From UBA11606 sp964504305 (lineage in GTDB: Bacteria; Actinomycetota; Acidimicrobiia; Acidimicrobiales; Aldehydirespiratoraceae), in contig CAZDEB010000001.1 in the NCBI GenBank assembly GCA_964504305.1, forward strand, positions 372,001 to 436,000: a stretch of DNA of 64,000 nucleotides. Reading direction: 5' to 3'. How positions within the stretch are numbered: the first letter of the stretch is position 1; each line of letters begins with the position of its first letter. The position numbers were made by a program, and so were the translations under genes. The notes under the pieces were generated by a model that saw nothing but the letters and a program-made list of their open reading frames with translations, made no database searches and had not been told where the DNA came from. Below are positions 1 to 8,242 of this stretch, piece by piece.

Positions 1-1
1 A

Positions 2-823
2 AGATTGGCGGCCGCCCGACCGACATTGCCGATCGACGAGACCTACCCGGCCGAATACGTCCTGTACCGCTACAAAGGCGGACAGATGTCGATCGAGGTG
101 AACGGGGCGGTGTGCTCTGATTGGCGCACGTTCGGCGAATCGATGGGCAATGTCGACGACCCGGCAATCACCGACACCAAGATTCGTCGACAGTTCCGCC
201 TACTGGTCGAGCCCAACGGGATTCCCGCGATGGAAGTCGAACTCGACGATGGACGTTTCGCACGTCTCGATTTCGGGTCGGGCGACTCGGGGTGCAGCAC
301 GCCTTCGCCGGTGGTCACCATCGACCAAGCTTTGCCGGTGTTCAAACATCACGCATACACGCCCGACAAAGACGGCGGCAACGGCGGTCGTTATACGATG
401 CATTGGGACAACATTCGTTTCGACGGACCTCAGGTCGGCCACTACACAACAACTCACATCAACGATCTCGTCTATCTCTCGGCCAACGGAGATCGGCCGG
501 TCGGATCATCGCAGACTGTCAACGTGAACCTGTCGGCAACTGGTCCCAACGCTCAACTGTTCGGCCAGATCCATGCCCCCAAGGTTGGGGGAGTGTTGGT
601 GCGGGTCAACGGCGGGCCAGTCCGCGAGGTCACCGACTGGACCGCAATGGGCGGCGAATGTGCGTCCGAACATTGGACCACGTTTCACCTACCGCTGAGT
701 CCCGGCGAGCTGAGAGTGGGCAACAACACGTTCGAGTTCATCGTCGGCGAGAACGACCCGTGCGTCGCAAGCTGGATGTGGACTGGTTTTTCGGCCAAGA
801 CCCTCGAGGTGCAGTTCGGCTAA
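2..823 (+). CDS. secreted-type beta-rich hypothetical protein, 5' end cut off
   Basis: The reading frame is open to the window edge, so this is the C-terminal 273 residues of a longer gene; the TTG at 5 is probably internal. No enzyme motif is recognised. The text is rich in Gly, Thr, Asn and Asp with alternating hydrophobics, as in all-beta extracellular proteins. A middle stretch near residue 135 (HWDNIRFDGP) resembles the end of lectin or LamG-like folds, and the last ~100 residues (VNVNLSATGP ... NNTFEFIVG) look like a second beta-sandwich. Four Cys in the C-terminal half could form disulfides. It converges on proS and overlaps its 3' end by 4 bases. Function unknown; a cell-surface or carbohydrate-binding role is a guess. 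Confidence 0.6.
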   Translation, partial: RLAAARPTLPIDETYPAEYVLYRYKGGQMSIEVNGAVCSDWRTFGESMGNVDDPAITDTKIRRQFRLLVEPNGIPAMEVELDDGRFARLDFGSGDSGCSTPSPVVTIDQALPVFKHHAYTPDKDGGNGGRYTMHWDNIRFDGPQVGHYTTTHINDLVYLSANGDRPVGSSQTVNVNLSATGPNAQLFGQIHAPKVGGVLVRVNGGPVREVTDWTAMGGECASEHWTTFHLPLSPGELRVGNNTFEFIVGENDPCVASWMWTGFSAKTLEVQFG

Positions 824-2535
824 TCCCGAACCGCGGCCACTAGCTGATCGACGATGGCATCGATCGGAACTCGTGTCGTGTCGCCGTCGTCGCGAGCGGT
901 GAACTCGACCTCGTTGTCGGCCAGCGCTTTGGGTCCAATGGTGATGCGATAAGGGATACCAACCAGTTCGGCATCGGCGAACTTAACGCCAGCGCGGGCG
1001 TCGCGATCGTCGAGGATTGCGTCGATCCCGCGGGACCGGAGCTCGTTGTAGAGCTTGTCGCCGGCCGCGACCGACGCTTCGTCTTTGACACTGACGATGG
1101 TGATTACCGCCTCGAAGGGAGCGACGTTGACCGGCCAAATCAGACCACGGTCGTCGTGGTGGGTCTCGGCGATCGAGGCCACCGCTCTCTCGACCCCAAT
1201 GCCGTAACTACCCATGACCAGCGGCCGCTGGTTGCCGTCGGGGTCCATGACGTGAGCGCCGAGAATTTCGGAGTAGGTGGTGCCGAGCTTGAAGATGTGA
1301 CCGGCTTCTATGCAGCGAACAATCTCGAGTTCGGCGCCACAGTTGGGACAGGCCTCGCCGGCGCTGACTTCGCGCAAATCGGTCCAGAGATCGACTTGGA
1401 TGTCTCGGGTGATGTCGACTCCGCCGTAGTGCCAGTCGTCTTCGTTGGCACCGGTGGTGAGTCCGGCTCGCCCGGCCAGCGCGTGGTCGGCAATGATGCG
1501 TAGCCCGCTGACGCCCACCGCGCCGAGCGAACCCGGGTTGGCGCCCAGCGCGTTGAGAGCCTCTTCGGGCGTGGCTGGACGAACATCGATGGCCCCGCTG
1601 GCGTCTTGCAGCTTTTGTATGTTGAGTTGGTGATCGCCGCGCACCAGTGCCAGTGTGATTTCGTTGTCGAGCATCATCACCATGGTCTTGATCTGATGTT
1701 CGGCCGGTGCGCCGCCTGCGACTTCGGCCAACGCCTTGATGGTGCGAACACCCGGTGTGGGGAATCGACTCGGTTCGCTATTGGCCTGGTCGGTATCGGC
1801 GCGGTCGGCGACTGCGGGCAGGGTCGAGGTGGCTCGTTCGATGTTGGCCGCGTAGTCGCCGGCCGTGCACCGCACAACGTCGTCTTCGCCGGCCGATGAG
1901 GGGACCATGAACTCGGTCGAGCCTGACCCGCCCATCGCTCCTGAGGAGGCATCGACGGGGATGGCCGGCAGTCCCATGCGCTCGAAGATTCGTAGGTAGG
2001 CGGCCCGATGCAGTTCGAAGTTGGCGTCTAGTCCGGCTTCGTCGATATCGAACGAGTACGAGTCTTTCATCGCGAATTCGCGCACTCGTAGCAGCCCGCT
2101 CTTGGGTCGGGGCTCGTCGCGGAATTTGGTTTGGATCTGATACCAGATCTGAGGCAGCGTCTTGTAGGACGTGATCTCGAGGGCGAGGGTGGTGAAGATT
2201 TCTTCGTGAGTCATGCCCAGAACGTTGTCGGCTCCTTTGCGGTCGACGAGCCTGAACATCTCTTCGCCCATGACATCCCATCGCCCGGACTTGTGCCAGA
2301 TCGAAGCAGGATGCATGGCTGGTAGTAGGAACTCTTGGCCGCCGATGTTGTCCATCTCTTCGCGGATAATGGCTTCGACCTTGCGAGCGACGCGATGGCC
2401 GAGCGGCAGCAGCGAATAGTGACCCGCGTGCAGCTGGCGGATGAACCCGCCCCGCACCAACAGTTTGTGGCTTGCGGCCTCGGCGTCGGCGGGAGCGTCG
2501 CGAAGGGTGGGGACGTGGAGGTTTGACCAGCGCAT
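820..2535 (-). CDS. proS: prolyl-tRNA synthetase
   Basis: Charges tRNA-Pro with proline in the cytoplasm. The 571-residue product has the length and order of the bacterial-type enzyme: class II catalytic core (motif 1 around residues 60-75; motif 2 near FRDEPRPKSGLLRVREF, ~140), an inserted YbaK-like editing domain (about 230-400, with TGANEDDWHY), motif 3 with MGSYGIGVERAVASIAE (~440), then the anticodon-binding domain. Monocistronic. A TACGGT hexamer ends 8 nt before the ATG and no ribosome site is visible, which suggests a leaderless mRNA. Its promoter region is shared with the divergent formate dehydrogenase operon. Confidence 0.97.
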   Translation of the reverse strand: MRWSNLHVPTLRDAPADAEAASHKLLVRGGFIRQLHAGHYSLLPLGHRVARKVEAIIREEMDNIGGQEFLLPAMHPASIWHKSGRWDVMGEEMFRLVDRKGADNVLGMTHEEIFTTLALEITSYKTLPQIWYQIQTKFRDEPRPKSGLLRVREFAMKDSYSFDIDEAGLDANFELHRAAYLRIFERMGLPAIPVDASSGAMGGSGSTEFMVPSSAGEDDVVRCTAGDYAANIERATSTLPAVADRADTDQANSEPSRFPTPGVRTIKALAEVAGGAPAEHQIKTMVMMLDNEITLALVRGDHQLNIQKLQDASGAIDVRPATPEEALNALGANPGSLGAVGVSGLRIIADHALAGRAGLTTGANEDDWHYGGVDITRDIQVDLWTDLREVSAGEACPNCGAELEIVRCIEAGHIFKLGTTYSEILGAHVMDPDGNQRPLVMGSYGIGVERAVASIAETHHDDRGLIWPVNVAPFEAVITIVSVKDEASVAAGDKLYNELRSRGIDAILDDRDARAGVKFADAELVGIPYRITIGPKALADNEVEFTARDDGDTTRVPIDAIVDQLVAAVRD

Positions 2536-2543
2536 GGCCCGCC

Positions 2544-2549
2544 ACCGTA
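2544..2549 (-). promoter_or_regulatory. -10 element of proS (leaderless type)
   Basis: TACGGT read on the minus strand, 8 nt before the proS ATG, with no purine-rich ribosome site between. Position fits a transcript starting at or next to the start codon. No convincing -35 seen. Confidence 0.45.
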
Positions 2550-2629
2550 CCGGAGTGGTCTCAGTGTCGGGGTGTTATTTTGTGAACAGAACGTCCCAGC
2601 TGAGCAAAGAGGTTCCACTACTGGTGCGG

Positions 2630-2635
2630 TATCCT
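2630..2635 (+). promoter_or_regulatory. -10 element of the formate dehydrogenase operon (leaderless type)
   Basis: TATCCT, 7 nt before the GTG start at 2643. There is no Shine-Dalgarno-like sequence before that GTG, so the operon mRNA is predicted to start at the first codon. Confidence 0.45.
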
Positions 2636-2642
2636 CTCCGCC

Positions 2643-4586
2643 GTGGGGAACACAACAAAAAAGAAGAGCAAGCGGTTCTCTGAGCCTCTCGCTCGGTTGA
2701 CAACGCCAATGGTTCGCGACAACGGAGAGCTGAGGCCAGCGTCTTGGGACGAGGCCCTTGATCGAGCGGTGTCGGGCTTCGCCAAGGTTCGCGACGAAGA
2801 CGGTCCGGATGCCTTTGCGGTGTTCAGCTGTTCCAAGTCGACCAACGAGATGAACTACGCGGCTCAGAAGTTCACTCGAACCGCGTTGGGGTCGAACAAC
2901 ATCGACTCTTGTAATCGAACTTGACACGCTCCTTCGGTCGTCGGTCTGGCGGCAGTATTTGGAGCTGGCGGAGGAACGGTTTCCTACGCCGAGGTTGAAG
3001 AAGTCGATGTGGTGTTGCTCTGGGGGTCAAACGCCCGCGAAGCCCATCCCATCTATTTCCATCACCTTCTCAAGGGGCTCGACAACGGGGCCGCCATGTA
3101 TGCGGTCGATCCGCGTCGTACGTCGTCGGCGAAGTTTGCTGATGTCTGGCTCGGGCTCAACGTTGGGACCGACGTGGCCATGGCCAACGCGGTAGGGCGC
3201 GAGATCATCGCCGCCGATCTCCACAACAAGGAGTTCATAGCCCACTCTTCGCGGGGGTTCGACGATTACAAGGCTGCGGTCGAGCCGTACACGCTCGAAG
3301 TTGCCGAACAGATCACCGGCGTCGCGGCATCCGCCATCCAAGAGATGGCCCACGCCTATGCCGCTGCCGACAAGGCCCAGATCTTGTGGACCCTCGGCAT
3401 CACCGAGCACCACAACGGGGTCGACAACGTCAAGTCGTTGTGCAACTTGGCGCTGCTCACCGGCCATGTCGGCCGGTGGGGATCGGGATTGGTTCCGCTT
3501 CGGGGCCAAAACAACGTGCAGGGTGGTGGCGACATGGGAGCCCTGCCCAACAAGTTCCCGGGGTTTCAAACCGTCGGCGATCCAGAGGCCCAAGCCAAGT
3601 TCGAAGCCGCTTACGGCATGACGCTCAACGCCACCCCCGGTTTGCACCTGACCTTGATGCTCGAAGCAATGGGCGAAGGCAAGATCAAGGCGGCGTACGT
3701 AATTGGCGAAAACCCGGCCGACTCGGAGGCCGATGTCGACCATGCCCGAAAAGCATTGCGCGGACTCGACCACCTGGTTGTTCAAGACATATTCATGACT
3801 CGCACCGCGGAGCTTGCCGATGTGGTGCTGCCGGCGTCGGTCGGCTGGGCCGAGGCCGATGGCACGGTCACCTCTTCGGAGCGGCGGGTTCAGCGCGTAC
3901 GCGCCGCGGTTAGCCCTCCTGGCGAGGCTCGCCACGACACCGAGATCATCGGCGAACTGGCTCGTCGGATGGGCGTCGACTGGGGCGACCCGACCGCCGA
4001 AGAACTCTGGGACGAGCTGCGGTCGCTGTCACCGTTGCACAACGGCATGACTTGGGATCGCCTCGAAGAGCACGGCGGCTTGCAGTGGCCGTGCCCGAGT
4101 GTTGATCATCCAGGTTCGCCGTTCCTGCATGGCTGGCTCTGGGAGGACGACTTGGGTGGTCGGGATCCGTCGCCGTTCAGCATTTGCGAGCACGAGGGTC
4201 CCAAAGAACAGCTCACCGAGCAGTTCCCGATTCGTCTAACGACGGGGCGGGCCCTCGACTCGTACAACACCGGCGTGCAAAGCGGCGGGTTCGATAACCC
4301 GATTCGTTACGGCGACGCCCTCGATATCAACCCGACCGATGCCGGCGAAGTCGGGGTAGAGGACGGCGAGCGGGTTCTTGTGAGTTCGCCTCGCGGCTCG
4401 GTCGAGATGGATATCAGGGTCCAGCCCGACCTTCCGGTTGGTCTGGCCTTCACTACCTTCCATTTCCCTGACCTTGTCGATATCAACACGATCACCAACG
4501 ACGAGTGGGACCGCGACTCGGGCACTGCCGAGTTCAAAGCGGCATCGATCCGAATCGACAAACTCCCGGTAGGCACCAATGGCTGA
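2643..4586 (+). CDS. fdhA: formate dehydrogenase catalytic subunit, selenocysteine-containing, lacking its N-terminal FeS domain
   Basis: Oxidises formate to CO2 at a molybdenum or tungsten bis-MGD site. Read through the TGA at 2922-2924 the product is 647 residues with Sec at 94, in the context SCNRT-U-HAPSVVGLA, which matches the Sec-His site of E. coli FdhF. Without readthrough the frame would break into a 93-residue stub and a downstream piece that still carries clear FdhF-like sequence (GQNNVQGGGDMGALP, QDIFMTRTAELADVVLPAS) and the C-terminal dinucleotide-binding domain. The protein starts at the segment that follows the Fe4S4 domain in other family members (ARLTTPMVR); that domain, with the conserved Lys, sits at the C-terminus of the gene at 6327-7226. 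Overlaps the next gene by 8 bases. Automatic annotation would call this two genes or a pseudogene. Confidence 0.93.
2922..2924 (+). other. in-frame UGA selenocysteine codon of fdhA
   Basis: TGA at codon 94, directly before the His-Ala-Pro-Ser of the formate dehydrogenase active site. The reading frame and homology continue on both sides, and a SECIS hairpin follows. Cys or Sec is the molybdenum ligand at this position throughout the family. Confidence 0.93.
2928..2965 (+). promoter_or_regulatory. bacterial SECIS element
   Basis: Hairpin inside the coding sequence just after the UGA. Outer stem GCTCC (2928-2932) pairs with GGAGC (2961-2965). The apical stem GTCGTC (2937-2942) pairs with GGCGGC (2948-2953), six pairs including two G-U, with loop GGTCT (2943-2947). 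The GGTC starts 19 nt after the UGA, the spacing and loop I recall for the E. coli fdhF SECIS. SelB is expected to bind the loop and deliver Sec-tRNA. Confidence 0.88.
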
Positions 4587-6330
4587 CCTTTACATTTCTG
4601 AAGACGCCGCCGACGCCGTCGAAGCCGCGGCGGTCGAAGCGGTGCTCGGTGGACGAGTGGTGGTTGTGCGGGAGTCCGAACGGTTGATTCGTTCCGGCAC
4701 GGCCAGGCGTCACGGCCATCGCCATTTGTTGTTGCCGGCACTGCACGCTCTGCAAAACGCCAAGGGCTGGATCAGCCCCGGCGGCCTCAACCATGTGTGT
4801 GAGATGTTGCAAGTCCCGCCGGCGGAGGCTTACGGCGTGGCAACTTTCTACGACCTGTTCCGGGTCGACGAACCAGCCCAAACCGGTGATGTCACCCATG
4901 TTTGTGTCGATGCGGCGTGTCAGATTTCGGCCAGTGCCGACAAGCTCGACGAGTTGCGAGCGGCGGGGGTCAACGTGCACGAATCGCCGTGTCTGGGTCA
5001 GTGCGAAAAGGCCCCGGCGATGTTTGTGCAAGGCGTCGGCGGACCCGATCGTGTCGATGCCGACAACGACGAAATGGTGTTTCATCAACAGGGCGATCCG
5101 TCTTTGCGGTTGCTGAAGCGCATCGGGGTCGTCGACCCCACGTCGCTCGATTCCTACCGGGCCAACGGCGGCTTCGATGCTCTCGCGGCAGCGGTGGCGA
5201 TGGGCGCCGAAGCGGTTTGCACCGCGGTGGCCGACTCGGGGCTTTCTGGTCGCGGCGGTGCGGCGTTTCCAACCGGTATCAAGTGGCGGGCTGTCGCCGC
5301 CGAACACGGTCGGCCCAAGCACGTCGTGGCCAACTGCGACGAGTCCGAACCGGGAACGTTCAAAGATCGTTTCGTGATGGAGAACGACCCGTTTGCTCTG
5401 ATCGAGGCGCTCACGGTTGCGGGTTTCGCTACCGGCGCCGAAAACGGTTGGATCTATATCCGTGGCGAATACCCCTTGGCCACCGCCCGGCTCGAAAACG
5501 CCATCAGCCAGTGCCTTGAAGCCGGACTACTCGGCGACAACGCCGCTGGCTCTGATCACACGTTCAATGTCGAACTGCGCCGAGGCGCCGGGGCTTACAT
5601 CTGCGGCGAAGAGACCGCGTTGTTTGCTTCTCTCGAAGGGTTTCGCGGCGAGCCTCGTAGCAAACCACCGTTCCCGACAACCCACGGCTTGTTCCAAGAG
5701 CCAACCGCCATCAACAATCCCGAGACGTTGCTCAACACGCTCGACATCATGTTGAGCGGAGCCGACGAATATCGCAGCCGTGGCACCGAGCGTTCGCCGG
5801 GCACCAAGTTGTTGTGCCTCAGCGGCCGTGTCGCCAAACCGGGCGTGTACGAAGTCGAGTTCGGCACAACTCTCGGCGAGGTTCTCGAACTCGCTGGTGG
5901 ACTCACGGGTAACGGTGAGTTGGCCGGGATTCTCATGGGTGGCGCTGCTGGTTCGTTCGTTGGTTCCGAAGCGCTCGATATGGCGCTTACCCTCGAAGAC
6001 ACTCGTGAGCGCGGAACGACCCTCGGCTCTGGTGTGGTGATGGCGTTCACGACCGAGATCGACATGGTCGACGTGCTCGTTCGCATCTCCAAATTTTTCC
6101 GTGACGAATCGTGTGGACAGTGTGTGCCGTGCCGGATCGGCACGGTTCGCCAAAACGAGACGATGGTGCAGATTCAACGCACCGGTTCGCTCACCGCCGA
6201 GAGGCGGGCGTTGGTCGACGATATTTCCCAAGTGATGGTCGACGCGTCGATTTGTGGTCTGGGCCACACCGCGGCATCGGCTATCAATTCTGCTATTGCG
6301 CTGGGCATGATCCCGGGAGCCTCATCATGA
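4579..6330 (+). CDS. NADH dehydrogenase-type diaphorase subunit, NuoE-NuoF fusion, of formate dehydrogenase
   Basis: Passes electrons from formate to NAD. The 583 residues hold two fused modules. About 45-160 is a thioredoxin-like [2Fe-2S] domain (NuoE/FdsG type) with Cys at VCVDAAC and SPCLGQC. From ~190 comes the 51-kDa subunit (NuoF/FdsB type): Gly-rich FMN/NAD loop SGRGGAAFPTGIKW, then CDESEPGTFKDR, RRGAGAYICGEETAL, an SLBB segment, and the C-terminal [4Fe-4S] site with ESCGQCVPCRIGT. It overlaps fdhA by 8 bases and the next gene by 4 (ATGA), so translation is probably coupled. In FdsABG or complex I these are two separate proteins. Confidence 0.93.
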   Translation: MADLYISEDAADAVEAAAVEAVLGGRVVVVRESERLIRSGTARRHGHRHLLLPALHALQNAKGWISPGGLNHVCEMLQVPPAEAYGVATFYDLFRVDEPAQTGDVTHVCVDAACQISASADKLDELRAAGVNVHESPCLGQCEKAPAMFVQGVGGPDRVDADNDEMVFHQQGDPSLRLLKRIGVVDPTSLDSYRANGGFDALAAAVAMGAEAVCTAVADSGLSGRGGAAFPTGIKWRAVAAEHGRPKHVVANCDESEPGTFKDRFVMENDPFALIEALTVAGFATGAENGWIYIRGEYPLATARLENAISQCLEAGLLGDNAAGSDHTFNVELRRGAGAYICGEETALFASLEGFRGEPRSKPPFPTTHGLFQEPTAINNPETLLNTLDIMLSGADEYRSRGTERSPGTKLLCLSGRVAKPGVYEVEFGTTLGEVLELAGGLTGNGELAGILMGGAAGSFVGSEALDMALTLEDTRERGTTLGSGVVMAFTTEIDMVDVLVRISKFFRDESCGQCVPCRIGTVRQNETMVQIQRTGSLTAERRALVDDISQVMVDASICGLGHTAASAINSAIALGMIPGASS

Positions 6331-7226
6331 CTGCAACCTTTGACCAGGGCGTCCAAACGCCAGAGTCCGAAGTAAGAGTTTCGCTGACCATTGACGGCGA
6401 AGCCGTCGAGGTGGCCGAAGGTACTTCGATCCACAAGGCTTGCGAGTCGGCCGGCATCGACACGCCCACACTGTGCTGGGCCGAGAACCTCACTCCGGTC
6501 AACGTGTGCCGGGTATGTGTGGTTGAGGTTGAGGGCAGCCGGGCGTTGGTGCCCTCGTGCGCTCGCCCGGCCGAAGAGGGCATGGTTGTCGAAACCGATT
6601 CCGAACGGGTTCGCCACAGTCGCAAGATGGTGCTCGAGTTCTTGGGGTCGGGTGTCGATCTCGACCAGGCCGACACCCTCCATCGGTGGATGCAAGAGTA
6701 CGGGTCTGAGCCCGAACGCTACGACCAGTACGAACTTCCTGCGGTTCGTATGGGCGACGCCCCGAAGATTCAGGACAACCTTTACATCCGCGATTACGAC
6801 CGTTGTGTGCTGTGTTACAAGTGCGTCGAGGCCTGCGGCGACGACGCCCAACACACTTATGCCATTGCCGTGAGCGGGCGGGGTTTCGATGCTCGAATCT
6901 CGACCGAGTTCGATGTGACGTTGCCCGATTCGGCCTGCGTTTACTGCGGCAACTGCATCGGGGTGTGCCCAACTGGCGCTATCCAGTTCAAAACCGAGTT
7001 CGACATGCGTGAGGCCGACGATTGGCGACCTGACGAGCAAGACGTGACCCGAACGGTGTGTTCGTATTGTGGCGTTGGTTGCAATCTCGAGTTGCATACC
7101 CAAGACGACAAGATCGTCAAGGTCACATCGCCCGCCGATCACTCGGTCACCAACGGCATGTTGTGCATCAAGGGTCGTTTCGGCTGGCAGTACGTGCAGC
7201 CCGTCGATGCACCGGAGCGGCGCTGA
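6327..7226 (+). CDS. iron-sulfur subunit of formate dehydrogenase: 2Fe-2S, two 4Fe-4S and the displaced molybdopterin Fe4S4 domain
   Basis: Electron wire of the formate dehydrogenase, 299 residues. Residues ~13-95 are a NuoG/HoxU-type [2Fe-2S] domain (CWAENLTPVNVCRVCVVEV ... C). Next come a His/Cys region, then a bacterial ferredoxin pair (CVLCYKCVEAC near 160 and CVYCGNCIGVCPTG near 200). The last ~60 residues are an Fe4S4 molybdopterin-oxidoreductase cap (CSYCGVGCN ... MLCIKGRFGW) that normally begins the catalytic subunit; the Lys of the CIKG motif corresponds to the Lys between cluster and MGD in FdhF. The protein stops right after GRFGWQYVQ, where fdhA picks up. Start chosen at the ATG overlapping the upstream stop; a longer in-frame extension back to 6111 lies inside the previous gene. 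Confidence 0.9.
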   Translation: MTATFDQGVQTPESEVRVSLTIDGEAVEVAEGTSIHKACESAGIDTPTLCWAENLTPVNVCRVCVVEVEGSRALVPSCARPAEEGMVVETDSERVRHSRKMVLEFLGSGVDLDQADTLHRWMQEYGSEPERYDQYELPAVRMGDAPKIQDNLYIRDYDRCVLCYKCVEACGDDAQHTYAIAVSGRGFDARISTEFDVTLPDSACVYCGNCIGVCPTGAIQFKTEFDMREADDWRPDEQDVTRTVCSYCGVGCNLELHTQDDKIVKVTSPADHSVTNGMLCIKGRFGWQYVQPVDAPERR

Positions 7227-7249
7227 CCCTTAGCGCCCTCGCTGCCCCC

Positions 7250-8212
7250 GTGCCGCCCCGCCAGTCCGGGCCGTCGGTGTGGGCGGGGCACGAATTGCAG
7301 GGTGATGCGTCGTGGCGCTGGGTGTTGTCGACCGCCGAGGTCGACGAACTCCTGGCTGCGGCGCTCGGCGGCCCAAAGGCGCTGCCGTCGGTGGGGCCAC
7401 AACTCGATGCCGTGAGGCGTCAACTGACCCATGGCCGTGGTTTTGTTTTGATCGGCGGGATGCCCGCGGCGCTTGATCCGCAAACCGCGGCGGGTGTCTT
7501 TGAGTTGGTTGGGGCCCGGCTCGGGTCTGCCCGATCGCAAAATGCCGGCGGCGATCTGCTCGGCCACGTGAGAGACACCGGCCGAGATGGGGCCGACCCG
7601 GCCGTGCGGATCTATCAGACCAACCAGCGCCAAACCTTCCACACCGACTCGGCCGATGTCGTTGGTCTTTACTGTCTGGGTGTTGCCGCCGAGGGTGGCG
7701 ACTCTTTGCTTGTAAGCGGGTCGACGATCTACAACCACATGCTCGATCGCGACCCGGCGCTGGCAGCGATGTTGTTTGATCCGATCGCCACCGACCGGCG
7801 GGGCGAAACTCCGCCCGGCGAGGAGCCGTTCACTCGGATCCCAGTCTTCAACTGGCACGACGATGTTCTCACTGTCATGTATCAACGTCAGTACATCGAA
7901 TCGGCCCAACGATTTGCGGACGCTCCACCGCTCACCGACGAGGCCGCGGCGGCGATGGACCTCTTCGACGAGATCGCCAATGATCCGGCGATTCATCTCC
8001 GGATGCGGCTCGAGCCCGGCGACATGCAGTTCGTTCACAACCATTCGCTCCTGCACGACCGCACCGGGTTCGTTGACGACCCCGCCCACCCAAGGCACCT
8101 TTTGCGCCTCTGGTTGTCGGTGCCCGGCGATCGTGAACTTCCGCCCATTTACGCCACCCGGTTTGGGTCAGTTGAGGTCGGCAATCGTGGCGGAATCCGA
8201 GTGGCCGAGTAA
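7250..8212 (+). CDS. TauD/TfdA-family Fe(II)/2-oxoglutarate dioxygenase
   Basis: Probable non-haem iron oxygenase of about 320 residues that would hydroxylate an unknown small molecule with 2-oxoglutarate and O2. The iron triad is visible: HTD in QTFHTDSADVVGL and the distal His in QFVHNHSLLHDRTGF, followed by Arg in RHLLRLWLS for 2-oxoglutarate. The start is uncertain: GTG at 7250 gives a product opening VPPRQSGPSVWAGHELQ, while a CTG at 7223 would overlap the upstream stop. It follows the formate dehydrogenase operon by about 25 bases and may be cotranscribed; a link could be C1 chemistry, since such enzymes can release formaldehyde from methyl groups, but that is inference. Confidence 0.82.
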   Translation: MPPRQSGPSVWAGHELQGDASWRWVLSTAEVDELLAAALGGPKALPSVGPQLDAVRRQLTHGRGFVLIGGMPAALDPQTAAGVFELVGARLGSARSQNAGGDLLGHVRDTGRDGADPAVRIYQTNQRQTFHTDSADVVGLYCLGVAAEGGDSLLVSGSTIYNHMLDRDPALAAMLFDPIATDRRGETPPGEEPFTRIPVFNWHDDVLTVMYQRQYIESAQRFADAPPLTDEAAAAMDLFDEIANDPAIHLRMRLEPGDMQFVHNHSLLHDRTGFVDDPAHPRHLLRLWLSVPGDRELPPIYATRFGSVEVGNRGGIRVAE

Positions 8213-8242
8213 CAACGCCCGGCGGGCCACGCCCACTGCTGG

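Noticed and set aside
2643..3008. Reading fdhA as a pseudogene with a nonsense codon, or as two separate genes.
   Set aside because: The stop is a TGA at the one position where the family has Sec or Cys, the frame and homology continue without shift, and a SECIS hairpin with matching spacing follows.
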